A stretch of 5,305 bases of DNA from Candidatus Ancillula trichonymphae ImTpAt (GTDB taxonomy: Bacteria > Actinomycetota > Actinomycetes > Actinomycetales > Bifidobacteriaceae): assembly GCA_000485475.1 (NCBI GenBank), contig AXYY01000080.1, positions 1-5,305 of the forward strand. The letters are read 5' to 3'. Of the stretch, positions 1-4,791 are shown piece after piece; within the stretch, counting starts at the first letter, position 1, and each line of letters starts with the position of its first letter. The notes under the pieces were generated by a model that saw nothing but the letters and a program-made list of their open reading frames with translations, was not told where the DNA came from and searched no databases. Made by a program: the position numbers and the translations under genes.

Positions 1-1089
1 GTTGAAGCAGTTGAAGCGGTGAGCGCACATACAATCAAGAATCCGCAGAAAAGTGCACATCCTCGTAATTCAGATGTGCGGCAAAAATCAGGTGCTAGTA
101 AGAGCAGGCGCAAGTTTCCGCTTCGAAAAGTAATTGCACTAGTTGTTGTGTTGTTGCTGGTACTGGCCGGTGTAGCAATATTCTGGGCAGTTGACACATA
201 CAACTCGTTGAAATCGTCGGTAATTCGAACCAGTGCACTAAGCTTGACGAAAGACAATTCTCCTGCTTCAACATTTCTAATAGTTGGGAACGACGGCCGG
301 TCACCAGAAGCACAGTCAGATGTTGAAGGTGCACGCGCAGATACAATTATGTTGTTAATCCACACCGAAAATAAAGACTCGTTGATTTCAATTCCGCGAG
401 ATGCAATGGTGGAAATACCGCCCTTCATGGACAAACGGGGCATTTTCGCACAACCAGGTGAAGAAGTGGAGAAAATTTGGGCGAAGATAAATGCGGCGTA
501 TAGTTATGGTGGTCCAAAATTACTGGTGGAAACCGTTGAACAACTAGTTGGGTTGAAGGTTGACCATTATGCAGAAGTTGGATTTGAGGGGGCTGCGGCA
601 CTCACAGATGCACTAGGAGGAATCAACTTGTGCTATGACCAGGAAGTTAACGATCCAGATTCTGGAATGGTCTGGACACCAGGCTGCAAGGATGTCAACG
701 GTGCGGAGGCGCTCGCATATTCGAGAATGCGGTATCAAGATCCACTTTCGGACATAGGCAGAACACTTCGTCAGCGAACAGTTGTTCAAAAACTAGCCGC
801 TAAATCAACTGATTTGCTAACGAGTGGAAATTTGTTCAACTTGTGGAATGTATTCAAGCTCAAAGAAGTTGCAAGAACTGTTCTCGGCACCATCATCTTT
901 GATGAAACTACCAGTTTGGCGGATATGTACAACTTTATCAACTACTTCAAGCGTGCGACATCCCCTAGTGGTTATATGGACATACTGCCAATCGAGGATC
1001 CTGATCATTACAACCAAGTTCTGGGATTAGTTGTAAAAGTTGACCCAGAAAATGTCAAGAGTTTCATTACTCAGCTAGCTCAAAAGTAA
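1..1089 (+). CDS. LytR-CpsA-Psr (LCP) family cell-wall glycopolymer ligase, 5' end possibly outside window
   Basis: LCP proteins are membrane-anchored phosphotransferases that move lipid-linked glycopolymers (teichoic acids, arabinogalactan or capsule) onto peptidoglycan, acting outside the membrane. Numbering from GTG 19 (356 aa): a basic cytoplasmic tail (1-37), one membrane helix (about 38-58, VVVLLLVLAG core), then the LCP domain from about residue 84. Visible motifs are VGNDGRS (89-95), RADTIMLL (107-113), SIPRD (124-128), KINAAYSYGGP (156-166), DALGGINLC (197-205), and ALAYSRMRYQDPLSDIGRTLRQ (231-252) with the conserved Arg and Asp residues. Cys205 and Cys223 bracket the insertion that often forms a disulfide in actinobacterial members. 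There is no C-terminal LytR_C domain. The start is uncertain: the frame is open to base 1 (reading VEAVEA from a 9-bp tandem repeat), and GTG 19 has no clear Shine-Dalgarno, so the true start may lie to the left. The stop lies inside the convergent thyA gene. The family is certain; the exact polymer substrate is not known. Confidence 0.93.
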   Translation, partial: VEAVEAVSAHTIKNPQKSAHPRNSDVRQKSGASKSRRKFPLRKVIALVVVLLLVLAGVAIFWAVDTYNSLKSSVIRTSALSLTKDNSPASTFLIVGNDGRSPEAQSDVEGARADTIMLLIHTENKDSLISIPRDAMVEIPPFMDKRGIFAQPGEEVEKIWAKINAAYSYGGPKLLVETVEQLVGLKVDHYAEVGFEGAAALTDALGGINLCYDQEVNDPDSGMVWTPGCKDVNGAEALAYSRMRYQDPLSDIGRTLRQRTVVQKLAAKSTDLLTSGNLFNLWNVFKLKEVARTVLGTIIFDETTSLADMYNFINYFKRATSPSGYMDILPIEDPDHYNQVLGLVVKVDPENVKSFITQLAQK

Positions 1090-1903
1090 GTTGTGGTTTC
1101 TGCGGCTCGTAGTTTTCAAGCTTGAAATCGTCTGCGGTTGTATCATAAAAATTGGTACCAGACGGAACATCAAGATAAAAACGAGGCTCAGCACCTGCGC
1201 CGCGCCGCCTGAGTAATTCTTCCGTCTGAGCAAAATGCCGGTCATAAATGTGCAGATTCATGGGGTTCCAGCTAAATGTGCCAACCTCAAACCCCAAGTG
1301 TTTCGCAAACATCATCTGTAAACTCAAATACTGGATTTGGTTAATGCCAAGTCCCGTAACAAGGAAGTCGCTTGAACGCTGATGCAGTGCGCCATCAAGA
1401 TAAATAACTCCATCAATTTTGCGCACATCGAACAACATCTCATATGCACAAGGTGGCAGTTTTGCTGGAACATCAAGGTCCGCATATTGCCACAAGTTGA
1501 TTATTGAACGCCTGTTATACGGATTCTCCTCCAGTAACTTCAGCGTGCGGTTGACGATGTCGTAGTTCGCAACGGTTCGCCCATACCGCTGACCAATTGT
1601 GTTATCTTCAAGCGCCCATGGACTCCACCAACTAACTCCGCGCTCCTCTAGTGCATGCAAATCAGAAGTCTGGTCCTGATAAATCCACAACACCTCTTCA
1701 ATCGCTTTCTTGATGTAAATTGGACGCAAGGTAGTGATCGGAACTTGCCCCTTTGAAATGTCGAACTTCATCTTGACATCTGTAATGTACTTACTCAATG
1801 CAATTGTGCCATCCTTGTATTTTGAACGCGCACGCTCAGAGGTACAACCAGTTGTCATAATCTGCTCAATGTTGCGCCTAAAGATTTCGTCCGCAAAAGT
1901 CAT
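1067..1903 (-). CDS. thyA: Thymidylate synthase
   Basis: Folate-dependent thymidylate synthase (dUMP + methylene-THF to dTMP + DHF), cytosolic, 278 aa, close to the usual 260-320. Visible motifs: TLRPIYIKKAIEEVLWIYQ (58-76), WWSPWALEDNTIGQRYGR (92-109), the dUMP-phosphate arginines in NPYNRR (127-132), the nucleophile Cys152 in LPPCAYEMLF, QRSSD (175-179) with the conserved Asp179, Asn188, and the His218/Tyr220 pair in LHIYDRH. In the E. coli-type enzyme the nucleophile is followed by His (PCH); here it is PCAY, which I recall from a Firmicutes/phage-like ThyA branch. The protein ends LAE rather than the usual VAV/VAI, and the C-terminal carboxylate normally closes on the substrate. The ATG overlaps the stop of the upstream DJ-1-type gene (ATGA) and has an AAAGGAAG ribosome site just upstream, implying translational coupling. 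The 3' end overlaps the convergent LCP gene by 23 bp. No dihydrofolate reductase gene is adjacent in the window. Confidence 0.95.
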   Translation of the reverse strand: MTFADEIFRRNIEQIMTTGCTSERARSKYKDGTIALSKYITDVKMKFDISKGQVPITTLRPIYIKKAIEEVLWIYQDQTSDLHALEERGVSWWSPWALEDNTIGQRYGRTVANYDIVNRTLKLLEENPYNRRSIINLWQYADLDVPAKLPPCAYEMLFDVRKIDGVIYLDGALHQRSSDFLVTGLGINQIQYLSLQMMFAKHLGFEVGTFSWNPMNLHIYDRHFAQTEELLRRRGAGAEPRFYLDVPSGTNFYDTTADDFKLENYEPQKPQLTFELAE

Positions 1904-2619
1904 CGCAGCACTTCCTTTAATGCTTCTACTCGTATGTGCGCAGCCATATTCCTAATCTGAGCGCTGACAACAACTTCATCACACACTAAACTTGCTGTCA
2001 AAAATGCATGTTCAAGCGTCGCACCAGGTCCATTAGCTGTGGTCACAACTCCGCTATTCAACTTGTCAACGACTACGAGTGGCTCATCAACTGACTTCTC
2101 GAACTCACCAGCCCAAATAGCACTAGAACCAAAAAGTTTCTCAAATGTATCACCAACAAAATCAACAACATCTGCATAGCTTGTTGCTCTTTTAACCCCC
2201 AACTTCTTGAACACACCAGTCTTTGCCAAAATTGCTGGAGTTATGCAGTTTGCAGCCAGAATTCCGCCCGCTTGCACATATTCAACCAACGCGTCCATAA
2301 AGTTCACCACGGTTCTACCATTCTTCTTGCTCAAGTAACTTGGCAAAACAGCACCTCCTGGAATGTGCACAATATCGAAATCATCAAGCGTAAAATTCAG
2401 GTTGTACAATTCATCAGGTTCAAATTTTATGCCGCACTTGGTGGTTACTACGGCTGAACTAGGCAACTCTTGCGCCTCGAGCGAAACCATTTTCGTATCA
2501 AATCCACACCTCTTATACACATCAAGCGCCCCAAATGTTTCAACATCTTCACATCCATCAAGCAGTGTTATGCTAACTCGGCCAGCATTTTCAGCACCAA
2601 ATTCATCTTTATCACTCAT
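1900..2619 (-). CDS. DJ-1/PfpI-family protein (YajL/ThiJ-like)
   Basis: A member of the class I glutamine-amidotransferase-like DJ-1/PfpI superfamily. Relatives include redox-sensing chaperones, glyoxalases/deglycases and peptidases, so the reaction cannot be fixed from sequence. Starting at ATG 2619 it is 239 aa, longer than typical YajL/DJ-1 (about 190). Key features: GCEDVET (22-28), aligning with GAEEMET of human DJ-1 so that Glu27 matches catalytic Glu18; IPGG (86-89); the nucleophile elbow AANCITPAILA with Cys125 matching DJ-1 Cys106; and TANGPGATLEHAF (195-207), matching the GPG segment. The extra length lies in residues about 150-185, where the His of DJ-1 (THPLA) is not seen. Another in-frame ATG lies at 2625. 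I prefer 2619 because the -10 element places transcription start on or next to it and neither ATG has a Shine-Dalgarno, consistent with a leaderless mRNA. Its stop overlaps the thyA start by 4 bp, so the two form an operon. Confidence 0.88.
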   Translation of the reverse strand: MSDKDEFGAENAGRVSITLLDGCEDVETFGALDVYKRCGFDTKMVSLEAQELPSSAVVTTKCGIKFEPDELYNLNFTLDDFDIVHIPGGAVLPSYLSKKNGRTVVNFMDALVEYVQAGGILAANCITPAILAKTGVFKKLGVKRATSYADVVDFVGDTFEKLFGSSAIWAGEFEKSVDEPLVVVDKLNSGVVTTANGPGATLEHAFLTASLVCDEVVVSAQIRNMAAHIRVEALKEVLR

Positions 2620-2654
2620 GCGCATATTATATCATAGGCCTATGACATTTTGAA
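2619..2654 (-). promoter_or_regulatory. Promoter of the DJ-1-thyA operon, predicted leaderless
   Basis: On the minus strand there is an extended -10, TGATATAAT, with the TATAAT hexamer at 2631-2626. A weak -35 (TTCAAA, 2654-2649) lies 17 bp upstream. Counting seven bases below the hexamer puts the transcription start at 2619, the A of an ATG. No ribosome-binding site precedes either candidate ATG (2625 or 2619). Leaderless mRNAs are common in actinobacteria. The overlapping TATGAT (2636-2631) could instead start transcription near 2625. Confidence 0.7.
2632..2645. repeat. Perfect 14-bp palindrome in promoter spacer (candidate operator)
   Basis: TCATAGGCCTATGA is its own reverse complement over all 14 bases. 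It fills most of the spacer of the DJ-1-thyA promoter and abuts the TATAAT hexamer, contributing the TGn of the extended -10. A dimeric regulator bound here would directly block or remodel the promoter. Which regulator binds is unknown. Confidence 0.6.
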
Positions 2655-2679
2655 GTTCAGTCACAGTTTAGGCTTAAAA

Positions 2680-2704
2680 GTACTACTTTGTACTCTTTGG
2701 TACT
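2680..2704. repeat. Three GTACT direct repeats at exact 10-bp spacing upstream of rplK
   Basis: GTACT occurs at 2680, 2690 and 2700, with similar CTTT-rich filler between the copies. The third copy runs into the TTGACA -35 of the rplK promoter. A 10-bp period places the copies on the same face of the DNA helix, as expected for cooperative activator binding or a curved upstream element. No known binding protein is recognised. Confidence 0.55.
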
Positions 2705-2732
2705 TGACAAGTTGAGCTGAGTATGATATAAC
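2704..2732 (+). promoter_or_regulatory. rplK-rplA promoter (TTGACA-17-TATAAC, extended -10)
   Basis: A consensus -35 TTGACA (2704-2709), a 17-bp spacer and TATAAC (2727-2732) preceded by TGA, giving an extended -10. Predicted transcription start is near 2739, leaving a leader of about 30 nt before the rplK start. The 10-mer TATGATATAA is shared with the opposing DJ-1-thyA promoter. This is a strong housekeeping-sigma promoter and implies rplK-rplA is transcribed here without depending on an upstream nusG gene. Confidence 0.8.
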
Positions 2733-2740
2733 GGGGTCCG

Positions 2741-2767
2741 TTAGTAGTTAATTGAAGAAAGGACTAA
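2741..2767 (+). promoter_or_regulatory. rplK ribosome-binding site within a possible small hairpin
   Basis: AAAGGA (2758-2763) lies 5 nt upstream of the GTG start and decides that start over the overlapping out-of-frame ATG at 2767. TTAGT (2741-2745) can pair with ACTAA (2763-2767), closing a loop that contains the ribosome site. L11 operons are classically repressed by L1 binding their leader, but the stem is short and I do not see a convincing copy of the 23S rRNA L1 site. Confidence 0.35.
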
Positions 2768-2768
2768 T

Positions 2769-3194
2769 GTGGCAAAGAGTATTTCTGGTTACATTAAACT
2801 CCAGGTTAAAGCTGGTGAGGCGAATCCTGCACCTCCGATTGGACCGGCTCTCGGTTCGCGTGGTGTCAGCATTATGGACTTCTGCAAGGCGTACAACGCT
2901 GCGACGGAAGACAAGCGCGGACAGGTAATTCCTGTAGAAATAACTGTGTACGATGACCGCTCGTTTACATTTGTTCTCAAAACGCCTCCCGCTGCTGCAC
3001 TCATCAAAAAGTTGGCAAATATCAAAAAAGGTGCGACAAATCCGCTGACTCAGCGCGTAGGCGAAATAACTAAGGCGCAAGTGCGTGAAATTGCCGAGAT
3101 TAAAATGCCTGACCTGAACGCAAATGACCTAGATATGGCGGACCGTATCATTATGGGAACCGCGCGTTCTATGGGAATTCATATAGTAGACTAG
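2769..3194 (+). CDS. rplK: 50S ribosomal protein L11
   Basis: L11 binds the GTPase-associated centre of 23S rRNA at the base of the L7/L12 stalk and takes part in elongation-factor action and the stringent response. The 141-aa length is standard. The N-terminal domain has GEANPAPPIGPALGSRGVSI (16-35), containing the proline-rich helix region where thiostrepton-type drugs bind, and IMDFCKAYNAAT (35-46). The C-terminal RNA-binding domain ends with the family signature RIIMGTARSMGIHIVD (126-141). The start is GTG 2769 with AAAGGA 5 nt upstream. rplA follows after 61 bp. The usual upstream neighbours secE and nusG are not here; a divergent gene lies upstream instead. Confidence 0.98.
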   Translation: MAKSISGYIKLQVKAGEANPAPPIGPALGSRGVSIMDFCKAYNAATEDKRGQVIPVEITVYDDRSFTFVLKTPPAAALIKKLANIKKGATNPLTQRVGEITKAQVREIAEIKMPDLNANDLDMADRIIMGTARSMGIHIVD

Positions 3195-3204
3195 TAGAAA
3201 AAAA

Positions 3205-3231
3205 GTGGGAGGGTAGCCATATCCGGACCAC
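3205..3231 (+). promoter_or_regulatory. Possible structured element in the rplK-rplA spacer
   Basis: The 61-bp spacer carries a G-rich run GTGGGAGGG (3205-3213) followed by GGACCACGACC (3225-3235). GTGG (3205-3208) can pair with CCAC (3228-3231) around an inner TCCGGA. I recall a similar GTGGGAGG...ACCACGAC arrangement in rplK-rplA spacers of other actinobacteria, but could not check this. It could be an L1-responsive element or an RNA processing site. The rplA ribosome site AAAGGA lies downstream at 3245-3250, outside the stem. Confidence 0.35.
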
Positions 3232-3255
3232 GACCGAACAACTGAAAGGAAAATA

Positions 3256-3948
3256 ATGGTAAGAAGATCCAAGAACTGGAAAGAGGCGGCTAAACTTGTT
3301 GATCGCAGTCGCACATACGAGATAGATGGGGCACTAGAGTTGCTCAAGAACGCATCAAACAGGAAGTTTGACGAAACTGTTGAAGTGGTTTTCCGCTTGA
3401 ATGTGGACCCCAGAAAAGCAGATCAGGCAATTAAGGGAACCGTCAATTTACCCAACGGAACTGGAAAAACAGCGCGCGTTGTTGTCATTGCTCAGGCTGA
3501 GGCTGCACAAAAAGCAGTTGATGCGGGTGCTGATGAAGTTGGTGCTGATGAGCTAATTGATAAGATTCTAGGCGGATACACTGATTTTGATGTACTAGTT
3601 GCAACTCCAGACATGATGGTAAAAGTTGGCAAACTAGGTAGAGTGCTAGGCCCAAGAGGTCTAATGCCGAACCCAAAACTAGGAACAGTTACTCTAGATA
3701 CCGCAAAAGCTGTTGAAGACATTAAGGGCGGAAAGATTGAATTCCGCGTTGACAGGAATTCAAATCTTGCATTCATAATCGGCAAGGCGTCGTTTTCTAT
3801 TGAAAAACTTGCACAGAACTTTACTGCCGCGGTAGATGAGATTCTGCGTGCACGTCCTACGACAATAAAGGGTCGATACATTACAAAAGGAACTATATCT
3901 ACAACTATGGGCCCTGGTGTTCCGTTGAACTTGTTAACGATACTTTAG
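3256..3948 (+). CDS. rplA: 50S ribosomal protein L1
   Basis: L1 binds helices 76-78 of 23S rRNA, forms the mobile L1 stalk that handles deacylated tRNA at the E site, and in many bacteria represses its own operon by binding the mRNA. The 230-aa length fits the family. Domain I is split: the N-terminal part RSKNWKEAAKLVDRSRTY (4-21) and KFDETVEVVFRLNVDPRKADQAIKG (37-61), then the C-terminal part with IEFRVDRNSNLAFIIGKASF (161-180) and TTMGPG (216-221). Domain II lies between and contains the L1 signature KVGKLGRVLGPRGLMPNPKLGTVT (123-146). The C terminus PLNLLTIL is slightly unusual. The start is ATG 3256 with AAAGGA (3245-3250) 5 nt upstream. No convincing rho-independent terminator follows, so read-through into the next gene is possible. 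Confidence 0.98.
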   Translation: MVRRSKNWKEAAKLVDRSRTYEIDGALELLKNASNRKFDETVEVVFRLNVDPRKADQAIKGTVNLPNGTGKTARVVVIAQAEAAQKAVDAGADEVGADELIDKILGGYTDFDVLVATPDMMVKVGKLGRVLGPRGLMPNPKLGTVTLDTAKAVEDIKGGKIEFRVDRNSNLAFIIGKASFSIEKLAQNFTAAVDEILRARPTTIKGRYITKGTISTTMGPGVPLNLLTIL

Positions 3949-3953
3949 TCGAC

Positions 3954-3992
3954 TTATTCACATTGGGCTTCAAGTTGAAAGTTATTCACATT
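3954..3992 (+). repeat. Two direct DnaA-box-like repeats after rplA
   Basis: An 11-bp sequence TTATTCACATT occurs at 3954-3964 and 3982-3992, same orientation, 28 bp start to start. Each begins with TTATTCACA, an exact match to the DnaA-box consensus TTATNCACA. An AT-rich stretch follows (about 4010-4050). The pair lies in the gap between rplA and the next gene. It could be a DnaA-regulated promoter, a DnaA titration site or coincidence. The chromosomal-origin landmarks dnaA, dnaN and rpmH are not present. Confidence 0.5.
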
Positions 3993-4004
3993 CCAGAAAA
4001 GTCA

Positions 4005-4091
4005 CTCAGTTTTTTAATGTTAATCATATGTTATAGTGCTTTTGTAACTGAGCGAGAGGAATGCATGAGGTTAACTGAGGAGGAGCAAGTG
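4005..4091 (+). promoter_or_regulatory. Leader with repeated TAACTGAG and two ribosome-site/start pairs
   Basis: TAACTGAG occurs at 4045-4052 and 4072-4079, a 27-bp period that is a multiple of three. Each copy is followed by a purine-rich ribosome site and an in-frame start: GAGAGGA (4054-4060) before ATG 4065, and AGGAGGAG (4078-4085) before GTG 4089. Upstream, CTCAGTT (4005-4011) can pair with either AACTGAG copy, giving two mutually exclusive 7-bp stems; the second would cover part of AGGAGG. TATAGT (4032-4037) could be a -10, with no good -35. If transcription starts there, the 5' pairing arm would not be in the RNA. Confidence 0.35.
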
Positions 4092-4574
4092 GCAGACAAA
4101 TTCCGTCGAGCTGATCGAATCTTGGTGTTTACGTACTGTAATCGTTCCGAAGATGCGGAGAAGTATTGGAATTCCAATGCACTACTGGACATTGAGCCTG
4201 ATTTTAGCAGCTGCTTCGTATCACTGAAAGAGGGGTGCGATGAGCTTGATGTGAACTGTTGTGTGAATTTTGAAGAAAATATATCTAAAGCATTGAACGA
4301 AGTTGATGCATTTTTGAGCAGATGTGAAGTGCATGACTTCGAAGCTCTTGCCGAGGCTGAAGGTGCATTACTTCCTGAAGTTATTGATGGTAGTTTTGCG
4401 CTTGTCATGATGAAAGCCATTCGAGACAACGAATCTGAGCAGTTAAAACTGGTTGAAACATTTAACATCTCGCAGAATATGGCTAGACATCTTAGCGACT
4501 TGAAGAATGATTTCTGCTCAAAGATTCAACTACAAGTGACACTTCAGGTGCTCGTCATTTGGAGGTGGCGGTGA
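4065..4574 (+). CDS. Unrecognised acidic, cysteine-rich protein; 3' end possibly frameshifted
   Basis: I do not recognise this protein with confidence. From ATG 4065 it is 169 aa, soluble-looking and mostly acidic, with seven cysteines (25, 50, 58, 65, 66, 87, 151) and no signal peptide or clear membrane helix. The frame is open back to TTG 3963, but that extension has no ribosome site and overlaps the DnaA-box repeats. GTG 4089, preceded by AGGAGGAG, is a serious alternative start (161 aa). Three short stretches loosely resemble ArsA/Get3 ATPases: RILVFT (18-23), the AEGALLPEVIDGSFALVMM region (98-116) and LVETFNISQNMARHLS (129-144). The P-loop that should follow RILVFT is absent, so this is a weak guess. 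The last ten or so residues (LQVLVIWRWR) change character sharply from acidic to hydrophobic/basic, and the +1 frame remains open past the stop, so the real C terminus may be in that frame. Confidence 0.6.
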   Translation: MRLTEEEQVADKFRRADRILVFTYCNRSEDAEKYWNSNALLDIEPDFSSCFVSLKEGCDELDVNCCVNFEENISKALNEVDAFLSRCEVHDFEALAEAEGALLPEVIDGSFALVMMKAIRDNESEQLKLVETFNISQNMARHLSDLKNDFCSKIQLQVTLQVLVIWRWR

Positions 4575-4791
4575 GCTGGAGGACCAGAGCACCGAACGCA
4601 TACTGCTTTCGCACGGTTGCTGGGTTCTGGGTAAAACTGGTGGCTGGAAGTGCATCAAACATATTGGATGGAACTCCTTGTTGATTGGCGACACACAGAG
4701 CACCCAGCAGAGTTTCGGACTACATAAAAGAGGTTCTAGAAGTGCAACTAGCATCAAAGGCGCTGGTACATTGACATTTGAGAAGTTATGA
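4540..4791 (+). pseudogene. Start-less +1-frame coding remnant or continuation of the preceding gene
   Basis: In the frame +1 to the upstream gene there is no stop from 4540 until TGA 4789-4791, 83 codons. Reading begins CSSFGGGGELEDQ and includes RILLSHGCWVLGKTGGWKC. The frame has no ATG or GTG, only late TTG codons at 4678 and 4681. Its TGA overlaps the next gene's ATG as ATGA, as in a normal coupled operon. The simplest reading is that one base was gained (or two lost) between 4540 and 4571, splitting a gene of about 250 codons that began near 4065; real mutation, sequencing error and programmed shifting all fit. A competing 37-codon frame starts at GTG 4571 behind GGAGG (4561-4565) and overlaps the 4572-4574 stop as GTGA, but it ends at 4684. 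No family is recognised in any frame, so the 4575-4787 stretch is otherwise unassigned. Confidence 0.45.

Noticed and set aside
1..18. 9-bp tandem repeat GTTGAAGCA/GTTGAAGCG as a regulatory repeat
   Set aside because: It is in frame with the LCP gene (VEAVEA) and more simply read as coding sequence of a longer N terminus.
3492..3881. Minus-strand frames of 63 and 129 aa inside rplA
   Set aside because: They lie wholly within rplA, have no ribosome site I can see, and are compositional shadows of a highly conserved gene.
3949..4020. Rho-independent terminator after rplA
   Set aside because: A T-run at 4010-4015 is present but no stable stem precedes it; TTCAAGTTGAA (3968-3978) is palindromic but leaves a one-base loop.
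3954..4050. Chromosomal replication origin
   Set aside because: Only two DnaA boxes are seen and none of the usual origin neighbours (dnaA, dnaN, rpmH) is present, so oriC is not supported.
4571..4684. 37-codon frame from GTG 4571 with GGAGG and a GTGA overlap
   Set aside because: The start signals are good, but the product is very short, resembles no known protein, and ends without relation to the next gene; noted as an alternative within the frameshift region rather than called.
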